Source of the DNA: an uncultured Lachnospiraceae bacterium | GTDB taxonomy: Bacteria > Bacillota > Clostridia > Lachnospirales > Lachnospiraceae | Reading direction: 5' to 3' | DNA length: 8,635 nucleotides | Assembly: GCA_947177515.1 (NCBI GenBank) | Contig: CAMWUU010000131.1 | Coordinates: 1 to 8,635 of the forward strand | The notes under the pieces: model-generated | Databases searched by the model: none | Told to the model about the DNA's origin: nothing | What the model saw: only the letters and a program-made list of their open reading frames with translations | Made by a program: the position numbers and the translations under genes | Shown: piece by piece, positions 1 to 6,058 of the stretch | Position numbering within the stretch: position 1 is the stretch's first letter | Layout: the number at the start of each line of letters is the position of its first letter

Positions 1-172
1 AGTCCGCACAGCTCCCTGAAACTTTTTCCGGCACTATTATGGGATTCTGCTGATTAAGTCCCGCATAATCCCGCAACAGTGCCCAAACCATGGAAGAAGT
101 TTCAGTCCGCACAGCTCCCTGAAACTTTTTCCGGCACTATTATGGGATTCTGCTGATTTAAGTCCCGCATAA
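1..172. repeat. Tandem intergenic repeat with long hairpin potential
   Basis: Positions 1-68 and 104-172 are near-identical direct copies, differing by one inserted T in the second, with a period of 103 bp. The first copy may continue left of the window. The first unit is also a nested inverted repeat: 16-29 pairs with 92-105 (13 of 14 positions), 30-35 (GGCACT) pairs with 78-83 (AGTGCC), and 37-44 pairs with 59-68 with a two-base bulge. The second copy keeps the left arms and inner hairpin but lacks the outer right arm, being replaced by A/T-rich sequence and the pflB terminator. No coding frame is evident. It resembles a REP/MITE-like palindromic element, but the family is not recognised. 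Confidence 0.75.
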
Positions 173-179
173 AAATTTT

Positions 180-224
180 AAAAAAGGGGAACTTTGAACA
201 CGAGGTTCAAAATCCCCCTTTTTC
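180..224 (-). terminator. Intrinsic terminator of pflB
   Basis: Stem arms 181-189 (AAAAAGGGG) and 215-223 (CCCCTTTTT) enclose a 3-nt internal loop and a second perfect 7-bp stem, 193-199 (TTTGAAC) with 205-211 (GTTCAAA), around a 5-nt loop. Read on the minus strand it is followed by a T-rich tract. It lies 56 nt after the pflB stop. The A tract on one side and T tract on the other mean it could also stop transcripts entering from the left. Confidence 0.9.
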
Positions 225-280
225 ATGCCTGACCGATTTGATCCCGCCCAGGCTTAGTTTAACCAACTAATGAGAAAATA

Positions 281-2533
281 TTAGCGGGTCTTATGGCAAG
301 TTCTTGCAATAACGTCATCCTGCTGTTTCTTGGTCAGGCTGATGAACTTAACAGCATAACCGGAAACGCGGATGGTGAAGTTAGCGTACTCTTCTTTCTC
401 TGGATGAGCCTGTGCATCAAGCAGCTTCTCCGTACCGAATACGTTTACATTCAGGTGATGTGCACCCTGATCGAAGTAGCCGTCAAGAACCTGTACAAGG
501 TTGTCAACGCGCTCTCCCTTGCTGTGGCCAAGGGCATCCGGGTTGATCGTCTGGGTATTGGAGATACCGTCAAGCGACCAGTGGTACGGAATCTTGGCAA
601 CTGAGTTCAGGGAAGCCACAAGACCATTCGTTTCTGCGCCGTAGCTTGGGCTTGCACCCGGGCTGAATGGCGTGTAAGCGGCACGTCCGTTTGGCATAGC
701 ACCAGTTGCTTCGCCATATACAACGTTGGAAGTAATGGTAAGCAGGGAGGTGGTCGGCTCGGAGTTGCGGTAGGTGTGACGGCGGCGGATCTTCTCCATA
801 AAGGTCTTTAACAGCCATACACCGATTGCATCTGCGCGGTCGTCATCGTTGCCGTATTTCGGGAAGTCGCCCTCGATCTCAAAGTGATCGGAGATACCCT
901 CTGCGTCGCGGATAACTTTAACCTTTGCGTACTTAATTGCGCTTAAGGAGTCGATTACATGGGAGAAGCCTGCAATACCTGTAGCGAAAGTACGGCGTAC
1001 ATCGGTATCAATCAGAGCCATCTCGGCTGCCTCATAGTAATACTTATCATGCATATAGTGAATCAGGTTCAGTACGTTTACATAGATATCAGCGAGCCAA
1101 TCAAGCCAGAAATCGTACTTCTCAATTACTTCATCGTAATCAAGATACTCGCTTGTAATGCGCTCCATCTTCGGACCTACCTGGATGCGGTGCTTCTCAT
1201 CGAAACCGCCGTTGATTGCGTACAGGAGGGTCTTGCCGAGGTTTGCACGTGCACCGAAGAACTGGATCTCTTTACCAGTCTGGGTAGCGGATACACAGCA
1301 GCAGATGGAGTAGTCATCGCCCCATACCGGCTTCATAACATCATCATTCTCATACTGGATCGAGCTGGTTTCGATGGAGATATGGGAAGCGTACTTCTTG
1401 AACTGCTCCGGAAGAGCGCTGGAGTAAAGAACTGTAAGGTTCGGCTCCGGCGACGGTCCCATGTTCTCAAGAGTATGCAGGAAACGGTAGTCCGTCTTCG
1501 TAACCATATGGCGGCCATCCATACCGATGCCGGCAACTTCAAGGGTAGCCCAAGTCGGGTCACCGGAGAAGAGCTGGTTGTAGGACGGGATACGTGCGAA
1601 TTTAACCATACGGAACTTCATCGTCATGTGATCGATGATCTCCTGTGCCTCGGTTTCGGTCAGGACACCGTTCTTTAAGTCGCGCTCAAAGTAGATATCA
1701 AGGAAGGTGGAGATACGTCCTACGGACATTGCTGCACCATTCTGGGTCTTAACTGCTGCAAGGTAGCCGAAATACAGCCACTGGCAAGCTTCCTTCGCGT
1801 TCTTAGCCGGCTGGGAGATATCATAACCATAAATCTTAGCCATCTCCTTCATACCCTTCAATGCGTTGATCTGCATTGTAAGCTCTTCGCGCTGACGGAT
1901 TACGTCGTCGTACATATTGCCACAGCCACAGTTTAACTTATCATTCTCTTTTGCCTTGATCAGGTAATCAATACCGTACAGGGCAATACGGCGATAATCG
2001 CCAACGATACGTCCGCGTCCGTAAGTATCCGGAAGACCGGTTACAACATGTGTCTTGCGGGCAAGGCGCATCTCAGGGGTGTATGCAGCGAATACTGCGT
2101 CGTTATGTGTCGTCATATAATCTTCGAAGATATGCTTTAACTCCGGATTGATCTCGTAGCCGTAGCTCTCAGCAGCCTGCTCAGCCATCTTGATACCGCC
2201 GTAAGGCATAAATGCTCTCTTTAACGGTTTGTCGGTCTGAAGACCAACGATCTGCTCCAGATCTTTCATGCTCTCGTCAATATAGCCAGGGCCGTAGGAG
2301 GTAAGGCCGGAAACAACCTCGGTTTCGCAGTCCAAAACGCCACCCTTTGCACGCTCCTCTTTCTGAAGCTTCTGCAACGCACCCCAAAGTTTGTTGGTCG
2401 ATTCGGTCGGGTCAGCAAGGAAAGCTTCGTCACCGTCATACGGCTTGTAGTTCTTCTGAATGAAGTCGCGTACATTGACCTCGTCTTTCCAGATGCGGCC
2501 TTCAAAGCCATCCCATTCCTGATAATTGTTCAT
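281..2533 (-). CDS. pflB: Formate C-acetyltransferase (pyruvate formate-lyase)
   Basis: This cytoplasmic glycyl-radical enzyme converts pyruvate and CoA to acetyl-CoA and formate in anaerobic fermentation. The product is 750 residues, close to the 760 of E. coli PflB. Near the C-terminus the motif RVSGYAV holds the radical glycine, G725. The thiyl pair is in SICCCVSATQTGKE: C412-C413 match the E. coli pair, and C411 is an extra neighbouring cysteine where E. coli has Ala. QFFGARANL (424-432) and LTITSNVVYG (598-607) are also typical. The start chosen has AAGGA eight nt upstream; an ATG 84 nt further up lies in the -35 box of the predicted promoter and is rejected. The gene is monocistronic, closed by a terminator, and no activase gene (pflA) follows within the 280 nt visible. 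Activation by a radical-SAM activase is family knowledge. Confidence 0.97.
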   Translation of the reverse strand: MNNYQEWDGFEGRIWKDEVNVRDFIQKNYKPYDGDEAFLADPTESTNKLWGALQKLQKEERAKGGVLDCETEVVSGLTSYGPGYIDESMKDLEQIVGLQTDKPLKRAFMPYGGIKMAEQAAESYGYEINPELKHIFEDYMTTHNDAVFAAYTPEMRLARKTHVVTGLPDTYGRGRIVGDYRRIALYGIDYLIKAKENDKLNCGCGNMYDDVIRQREELTMQINALKGMKEMAKIYGYDISQPAKNAKEACQWLYFGYLAAVKTQNGAAMSVGRISTFLDIYFERDLKNGVLTETEAQEIIDHMTMKFRMVKFARIPSYNQLFSGDPTWATLEVAGIGMDGRHMVTKTDYRFLHTLENMGPSPEPNLTVLYSSALPEQFKKYASHISIETSSIQYENDDVMKPVWGDDYSICCCVSATQTGKEIQFFGARANLGKTLLYAINGGFDEKHRIQVGPKMERITSEYLDYDEVIEKYDFWLDWLADIYVNVLNLIHYMHDKYYYEAAEMALIDTDVRRTFATGIAGFSHVIDSLSAIKYAKVKVIRDAEGISDHFEIEGDFPKYGNDDDRADAIGVWLLKTFMEKIRRRHTYRNSEPTTSLLTITSNVVYGEATGAMPNGRAAYTPFSPGASPSYGAETNGLVASLNSVAKIPYHWSLDGISNTQTINPDALGHSKGERVDNLVQVLDGYFDQGAHHLNVNVFGTEKLLDAQAHPEKEEYANFTIRVSGYAVKFISLTKKQQDDVIARTCHKTR

Positions 2534-2588
2534 GGTTTTCATCCTTTCTTGAAAATATGTTATTGTAGCTTTGTCAAGCTCTGTCGCC

Positions 2589-2617
2589 ATTATAGCACAA
2601 GCTGTCTGTTTTTGCAA
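2589..2617 (-). promoter_or_regulatory. Sigma-A promoter of pflB
   Basis: On the minus strand TTGCAA (2617-2612), a 17-bp spacer and a perfect TATAAT (2594-2589) precede pflB. The predicted start near 2582 gives a leader of about 49 nt. The region just upstream is A/T-rich (about 2621-2665), as in an UP element. Confidence 0.85.
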
Positions 2618-2675
2618 CCTTAGGAGAGCATAAATATATGTTAAATATTGATTAAAAATGTATTACCGTACAGTC

Positions 2676-2700
2676 TGCATCCGATTTTATACCGGATACA
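2676..2700. promoter_or_regulatory. Dyad upstream of the pflB promoter
   Basis: TGCATCCG (2676-2683) and CGGATACA (2693-2700) form an interrupted palindrome with one mismatch and a 9-bp A/T-rich centre, about 60 bp upstream of the pflB -35 box. It has the shape of an activator or repressor operator, but the binding protein is not recognised. Confidence 0.35.
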
Positions 2701-2705
2701 TTACA

Positions 2706-2757
2706 GCCCCCGCCTGCCCTAGAAGATCCCGCAATAGAATGCAGGATCTGCCGGGGC
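2706..2757. other. GC-rich stem-loop between rubrerythrin gene and pflB
   Basis: AGATCC (2724-2729) pairs with GGATCT (2744-2749), continued by GCA/TGC (2731-2733, 2740-2742) across one mismatch. An outer GCCCC (2706-2710) pairs with GGGGC (2753-2757). No T tract follows on either strand, so it is not a standard intrinsic terminator. It could be a processing or stability element at the end of the rubrerythrin transcript. I see no gene in the 279 nt between the rubrerythrin stop and the pflB -35 box. Confidence 0.4.
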
Positions 2758-2896
2758 AAACCCGTTTGTAAGCCTATCACAAAGAGTCAGGTAAAACAAA
2801 AACAACAGCGAAAACATCTTACAAAATATACCAATTCGGATTCTGTTATTTCCTTATTTGAAACAGTAGTCGAGGAAAGCCTTTATTGCTTATCCA

Positions 2897-3439
2897 TTAA
2901 CCGAAGTAACGGTTAAGAAGTCCTTCAAATGCTTTTCCGTGCCTTGCCTCATCCTTTGCCATCTCATGGACAGTATCATGGATCGCATCAAGGTTCGCAG
3001 CCTTTGCACGCTTTGCAAGATCCATCTTGCCTGCCGTAGCGCCGTTCTCAGCTTCCACGCGAAGTTCAAGGTTCTTCTTTGTGCTGTCCGTAACAACCTC
3101 GCCAAGAAGTTCTGCGAATTTTGCAGCGTGCTCTGCTTCCTCAAAAGCAGCCTTCTCATAGTAAAGACCAACTTCCGGATAGCCTTCCCTGTGTGCAACC
3201 CTCGCCATAGCAAGGTACATACCAACCTCGGTGCATTCGCCGGTGAAGTTTGCGCGAAGGTCGGTGAGGATATCTTCGCTAACGCCCTGTGCCACGCCAA
3301 CCACATGCTCCGTTGCCCATGTCCTAGCTCCGGTCATCTCCGAAAACTTTGAAGCTGGTGCACCGCACTGCGGGCATTTCTCCGGTGCTGCCTCGCCCTC
3401 ATAAACATAGCCGCAAACCTGACATACAAACTTTGCCAT
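2897..3439 (-). CDS. rbr: Reverse rubrerythrin (rubredoxin plus diiron domain)
   Basis: This is a cytoplasmic NADH-linked peroxide (and in some clostridia oxygen) reductase, by family knowledge. The 180-residue product has an N-terminal rubredoxin-type knuckle with C6, C9, C22 and C25 (CQVCGY and CPQCGAP), then a four-helix diiron domain. Carboxylate and histidine ligand candidates are E68/E71, E101-x-x-H104, E129/E131 and E164-x-x-H167. The rubredoxin domain first is the reverse order relative to classical rubrerythrin. The start at MAKFVCQ is set by GGAG nine nt upstream; an in-frame ATG 51 nt further up lacks such a site and would fall near the transcription start. The gene lies downstream of perR on the same strand and has its own promoter with a putative Fur-family operator, which fits peroxide-inducible expression. 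Confidence 0.95.
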   Translation of the reverse strand: MAKFVCQVCGYVYEGEAAPEKCPQCGAPASKFSEMTGARTWATEHVVGVAQGVSEDILTDLRANFTGECTEVGMYLAMARVAHREGYPEVGLYYEKAAFEEAEHAAKFAELLGEVVTDSTKKNLELRVEAENGATAGKMDLAKRAKAANLDAIHDTVHEMAKDEARHGKAFEGLLNRYFG

Positions 3440-3492
3440 AATAAAACTCTCCTTTCGTACTAAAAAGTTATTTTGTTTTTTGATAATCAAAA

Positions 3493-3507
3493 TAGTAATT
3501 GTTACTG
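3493..3507 (-). promoter_or_regulatory. Putative PerR/Fur-family operator of rbr
   Basis: A 7-1-7-style dyad contains the perfect arms AGTAA (3494-3498) and TTACT (3502-3506) around a 3-bp centre. It covers the predicted start site just downstream of the -10 box, a repressor position. It matches the classical PerR box (TTATAAT-N-ATTATAA) only partly, about 8 of 14 positions by eye. The core TAATTGTTAC resembles TAACTGTTAT at the perR promoter. Confidence 0.5.
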
Positions 3508-3513
3508 ATATAG

Positions 3514-3542
3514 ATGATACATGATTCTTCTCATTTTGTCAA
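3514..3542 (-). promoter_or_regulatory. Sigma-A promoter of rbr
   Basis: On the minus strand a perfect TTGACA (3542-3537), a 17-bp spacer and TATCAT (3519-3514) lie upstream of the rubrerythrin gene. The predicted start near 3507 gives a leader of about 68 nt. Confidence 0.85.
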
Positions 3543-3550
3543 TAGGTATT

Positions 3551-3697
3551 TTAAAAATATTTTTCGCTCTTTTGCGGGAAGAAATACGCGAGTAATTCCT
3601 GATAAGTTGCCCCTGATTTTTCTGCTATAATAAGTTTTGCCAGATATCGGATTTCCCCTGCTAAAACATGCGGATAAGGGGAATGAGTTTTTGGCAT
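3551..3697 (-). CDS. Possible 48-aa protein downstream of perR, unknown
   Basis: I do not recognise this product. The reading frame begins with ATG four nt after the perR stop (TAA GGGC ATG) and ends nine bp before the -35 box of the rubrerythrin promoter, so it fills the gap exactly. The peptide starts MPKTHSPYPHVLAGEIRY, then has a predicted amphipathic helix with LAKLIIAEKSGATYQELLAYF and a charged tail. It has no membrane segment, signal or cysteine. The nearest purine-rich site, AAGGG, is only one nt from the ATG, too close for a normal ribosome site, so translation would depend on coupling to perR. It could equally be the chance tail of a longer open frame that overlaps the end of perR. 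Confidence 0.35.
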   Translation of the reverse strand: MPKTHSPYPHVLAGEIRYLAKLIIAEKSGATYQELLAYFFPQKSEKYF

Positions 3698-3701
3698 GCC
3701 C

Positions 3702-4109
3702 TTAGGATACCGGCTGTAAGTTGGAAGAATCTGTGCATTCCGGACAGCGTCCGTGGAAGAGTACTGTATGCCCCTCGATTGTGCCGCCAAAGCCGGCAGC
3801 CGCTAAGGTGTTGATATGGTCGAGCGGACTCATCTTAAGGTCGAGTACCCGCCCGCATCCGCTACATACCAGATGGTAGTGTGGCGAAGTAGTCCCATCA
3901 TAGCGCTCGCTGCCGTCACCGCAGGTTAAACGGGTCGCCTCGCCCTGGTCGACAAGGAAATTCAGGTTCCGATAAACCGTACCAAGACTGATGTTCGGGT
4001 AAAGTTTGCGAACCTGTGTATAAACCATGTCCGCGGTCGGATGTTCTTTTGTATTCATCAGGTATTCCTTGATGGATTGCCGCTGTTTGCTGTGTTTTAC
4101 TGCCGCCAT
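3702..4109 (-). CDS. perR: PerR-type peroxide-sensing repressor (Fur family)
   Basis: This 135-residue protein has the N-terminal winged helix (about 1-70) and the C-terminal metal and dimer domain of Fur-family regulators. The structural zinc site is C82-x-x-C85 and C122-x-x-C125. The regulatory metal ligands of Bacillus PerR have counterparts: H23 in HPTAD, D71 in ERYD, H77 and H79 in PHYH, and D90 in VLDL. Asp at the last position is the feature that separates PerR from iron-sensing Fur. PerR is inactivated when H2O2 oxidises iron-bound histidines, which derepresses peroxide defence (family knowledge). GGAG six nt upstream sets the start. A rubrerythrin gene follows on the same strand, and a dyad at its own promoter suggests autoregulation. 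Confidence 0.9.
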   Translation of the reverse strand: MAAVKHSKQRQSIKEYLMNTKEHPTADMVYTQVRKLYPNISLGTVYRNLNFLVDQGEATRLTCGDGSERYDGTTSPHYHLVCSGCGRVLDLKMSPLDHINTLAAAGFGGTIEGHTVLFHGRCPECTDSSNLQPVS

Positions 4110-4172
4110 ATTTTTCTCCGTTTCTAATGCATTTATACAGATTGAGCCGTATCAAATAAATTATTAATATCG

Positions 4173-4183
4173 ATAACTGTTAT
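4173..4183 (-). promoter_or_regulatory. Putative autoregulatory operator of perR
   Basis: Perfect palindrome ATAAC-T-GTTAT centred on 4178, the predicted transcription start, seven bp downstream of the -10 box. Extended to 7-1-7 it agrees with Fur/PerR-type consensus at about 9-10 of 14 positions by eye. Its core matches the dyad at the rubrerythrin promoter. Confidence 0.5.
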
Positions 4184-4184
4184 T

Positions 4185-4213
4185 ATTATATGGGATACAA
4201 AATCATTTGTCAA
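4185..4213 (-). promoter_or_regulatory. Sigma-A promoter of perR
   Basis: On the minus strand a perfect TTGACA (4213-4208), a 17-bp spacer and a perfect TATAAT (4190-4185). The predicted start is near 4178, leaving a leader of about 69 nt. Confidence 0.88.
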
Positions 4214-4321
4214 TGTGTATCTTTTGGAAATTTGTGTAATAATTCCTTCCTGCGGTGAAAATAACAGTTAAAAGAAGCAAAACCACCAGCGCAATCTCTT
4301 TTCCAACAAGGAGAAAAGTTT

Positions 4322-4335
4322 TATAAGCGCTTATA
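4322..4335. promoter_or_regulatory. 14-bp perfect palindrome resembling a cre/LacI-family site
   Basis: TATAAGCGCTTATA is fully palindromic and fits the CcpA cre consensus TGWAARCGYTWNCW at 12 of 14 positions; the outer G and C are replaced by A and T. It lies 14 bp past the AspRS stop and about 110 bp upstream of the perR -35 box. With no loop and no T tract it is a poor terminator. No clear intrinsic terminator is visible elsewhere between the AspRS gene and perR. Confidence 0.35.
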
Positions 4336-4349
4336 TCTTCTGTCAGACA

Positions 4350-5681
4350 TTAAGGCATCAGCCGATGGATATCCCGTGGAAACAGAGTTGCGCTGCGGAC
4401 ATTCTCAAAGCCCAAAAGCTGCGCGGTAAAGCGCTCAAGCCCCAGTCCCAGCCCGCCGTGTGGTGGAACGCCATATTTGTGAAGCATCAGGTAACCTTCA
4501 AATAATTCCTCATGCATACCACGCGCATGTAATTTTTCTAATTGTTCTTGATAGGAATGGATGCGCTGACCGCCTGTTGTGATTTCAAGCCCTCGGAATA
4601 ACAGGTCAAAGCTTAAGGTTTCCTCCGGGTTTTTAGGGTCGTCCATCGCGTAGAACGGGCGCTTTGCACTTGGATAGTGCGTTACAAAAACAAACTCACT
4701 TCCGGTTTCTTTCTTTACCAGTTCGCATAAAAGCCGTTCTTCCTCCGGTTCAAAGTCAAGCATATCCGTAATCTTGCGTTTGCAGGAGTTTGCGATCCAC
4801 TCCTTGGCGGTGGAAAAAGGGATCTGGGGGATTTCCTCGATCCTTGGCAGGGTGCAGCCAAGCAGTGTAAGCTGTGTTTTACAATGTTCATTTAAAAATG
4901 AGATGCAATGGGCAAGCATCCGGTTTTCTGTTGCCATGATTTCCTCAAAGCTTTCAATATAACCCATTTCAAAGTCCACACTGGTGTATTCATTTAGATG
5001 TCTTGATGTGTCATGTTTTTCTGCACGGAAAACCGGCGCAATCTCAAACACGCGCTCAAATACTCCCACCATCATCTGCTTGTAAAACTGCGGGCTTTGT
5101 GCAAGGTAAGCTTCCTTTCCGAAATACGGGAGTTTAAAAATATTTGCGCCGCCCTCCGCACCGATGGCCGCAATCTTTGGGGAATGGATTTCCGTGAAAT
5201 GCTCTGCAATCAAAAACTCCCGGAATGCAGCGCAGATTGCAGCCTGAATGTGGAATATGGCGCGCTCCTTTTCATTGCGCAGTGTGATTGGCCTGTAGTC
5301 AAGAAGATTTTCTAAGGAAGTGTTTACCTTCTTCTGGTTGATTACAATTGGCAGATCTTCATAAGGCGTGGATAAAACCTGCACTTGCTTTAGACGCAGC
5401 TCGTAACCTGTCCTAGAGCGCTCCTCCGCAACTACTTCTGCCGTAAGCCGCACGCATGCTTCCTCCGTAAGCAGGGTGATGGGGAAGGAAGCATATTCCT
5501 CACTGTAAATGCATTGCACAATGGCATCCCGCATACGCAGCAGGACAAAGGCAAAACCGCTCATGCGCCGGATTTTATAGATCGCGCCGTGGAGGCGGAC
5601 CGTCTGTCCAATATGGTCTGCAAGCGCGTAAGCGTCTGTTTCCGGGTTTGTGGATATGGTATTATATTTTACTGTAGTCAT
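4350..5681 (-). CDS. aspS: Archaeal-type aspartyl-tRNA synthetase (likely Asp/Asn non-discriminating)
   Basis: This class II synthetase attaches Asp to tRNA-Asp and, if non-discriminating, also to tRNA-Asn, which GatCAB then amidates. The 443-residue length and lack of the large bacterial insertion domain mark the archaeal/eukaryal-type AspRS. Visible parts are an OB-fold anticodon-binding domain (about 25-105), a motif 1 helix ending at P168, EGGANIFKLPYF and AYLAQSPQFYKQM (176-203), motif 2 FRAEKHDTSRHLNEY with R219, the Asp-site segment GLEITTGGQRIHSY (364-377), and motif 3 GLGLGLERF (410-418) with R417. TGGQRIHSY argues for AspRS rather than AsnRS. GGAG eight nt upstream fixes the start. 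No strong promoter lies within 550 nt; the long leader contains two terminators and an Asp-rich leader peptide, suggesting attenuation. The tRNA specificity cannot be read by eye. Confidence 0.93.
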   Translation of the reverse strand: MTTVKYNTISTNPETDAYALADHIGQTVRLHGAIYKIRRMSGFAFVLLRMRDAIVQCIYSEEYASFPITLLTEEACVRLTAEVVAEERSRTGYELRLKQVQVLSTPYEDLPIVINQKKVNTSLENLLDYRPITLRNEKERAIFHIQAAICAAFREFLIAEHFTEIHSPKIAAIGAEGGANIFKLPYFGKEAYLAQSPQFYKQMMVGVFERVFEIAPVFRAEKHDTSRHLNEYTSVDFEMGYIESFEEIMATENRMLAHCISFLNEHCKTQLTLLGCTLPRIEEIPQIPFSTAKEWIANSCKRKITDMLDFEPEEERLLCELVKKETGSEFVFVTHYPSAKRPFYAMDDPKNPEETLSFDLLFRGLEITTGGQRIHSYQEQLEKLHARGMHEELFEGYLMLHKYGVPPHGGLGLGLERFTAQLLGFENVRSATLFPRDIHRLMP

Positions 5682-5740
5682 AATTTATTCTCCATTCATT
5701 TATTTTGAGGTAGAACCCGTTTTTACGGAAATTGCAAATG

Positions 5741-5781
5741 AAAAAACCCTGGCAGGAGGTTTTTATAGTCCATCCCTGCCA
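5741..5781 (-). terminator. Terminator/attenuator in the AspRS leader (proximal)
   Basis: On the minus strand TGGCAGG (5781-5775) pairs with CCTGCCA (5756-5750), followed by GGG and six T residues (5746-5741). It sits 59 nt before the AspRS start codon with no convincing promoter in between, so AspRS transcripts from upstream must read through it. It may be a second regulated stop or the end of a small RNA. Confidence 0.8.
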
Positions 5782-5786
5782 ATTAA

Positions 5787-5823
5787 GATCCGAGTGGACA
5801 TAATCTGTATGTCCCATTCGATC
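5787..5823 (-). other. Stem-loop directly before the proximal terminator
   Basis: GGACATA pairs with TATGTCC (minus strand 5814-5808 and 5802-5796; 7 bp, 5-nt loop). Outside it, GATCGA pairs with TCGGATC with one bulge. The TATGTCC arm could instead pair with GGAC-T-ATA in the loop of the proximal terminator, which would trap the terminator's left arm. The fold is therefore a candidate switch. No riboswitch class is recognised. Confidence 0.5.
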
Positions 5824-5914
5824 ACAACCTTTCTTAGTAAGAATTTTGAATATTTGCCTAAGGCGTGTTTGAAAACGGCTTTCTGCGGGCTGTGTGTCAC
5901 ACTTCACGGGTAAT

Positions 5915-5970
5915 TGATATCTTATTCCAGAGGTGTAGTGAACTAAGCCTCCGAAATAAGGTATAAGATA
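5915..5970 (-). other. Stem-loop with two pairing registers in the AspRS leader
   Basis: In plus coordinates CTTATT (5921-5926) and GAGG (5930-5933) pair with CCTC (5948-5951) and AATAAG (5955-5960). The same left side can also pair as ATCTTAT (5919-5925) with ATAAGAT (5963-5969), so two mutually exclusive stems are possible. The roughly 240 nt between the two leader terminators hold this and the 5787-5823 hairpin; no gene is supported there. Confidence 0.4.
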
Positions 5971-6020
5971 AAACATAGGAATAGTATTAAGCATGCCCCA
6001 TCCTGCCTATTTTTGCACGC

Positions 6021-6058
6021 AAAAAAACCACACGGTAAATTAATATACCAGTGTGGTT
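6021..6058 (-). terminator. Terminator after the Asp-rich leader peptide (distal attenuator)
   Basis: On the minus strand AACCACAC (6058-6051) pairs with GTGTGGTT (6033-6026). After one bulged T the stem is extended by GGTA/TACC, and it is followed by a continuous T tract to 6021. It begins about 100 nt after the leader-peptide stop. The left arm CCACAC can also pair with an upstream GTGTGG, so formation may be conditional. Confidence 0.88.

Noticed and set aside
1..172. CRISPR array
   Set aside because: Only two copies of about 68 bp separated by 35 bp are present, with no short-repeat periodicity and no cas genes.
959..1678. 239-codon plus-strand frame antisense to pflB
   Set aside because: It is a shadow of the strongly conserved pflB coding sequence and has no ribosome site.
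2534..2617. Upstream ATG giving a 778-residue PflB
   Set aside because: The codons lie over the predicted promoter, there is no ribosome site, and family length favours the 750-residue form.
2641..2655. Rex (redox repressor) site at pflB
   Set aside because: The TTAA half-sites are seven bases apart instead of the four expected for TTGTTAA-N4-TTAACAA, and the outer bases do not match.
3440..3490. Upstream ATG giving a 197-residue rubrerythrin
   Set aside because: The extension is not rubredoxin-like, and the GGAG site places the start at MAKFVCQ.
5662..5994. 110-codon minus-strand frame across the AspRS leader
   Set aside because: It runs through the hairpin and the terminator, overlaps the AspRS start, has no good ribosome site, and its composition is unlike a protein. 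A start at its internal ATG (near 5817) could be a second leader, but it has no nearby stop.
5745..6020. 6S RNA or another known structured RNA
   Set aside because: The length and terminator would fit, but I could not pair the two ends into a closing stem or recognise conserved 6S bases. A covariance search would settle it.
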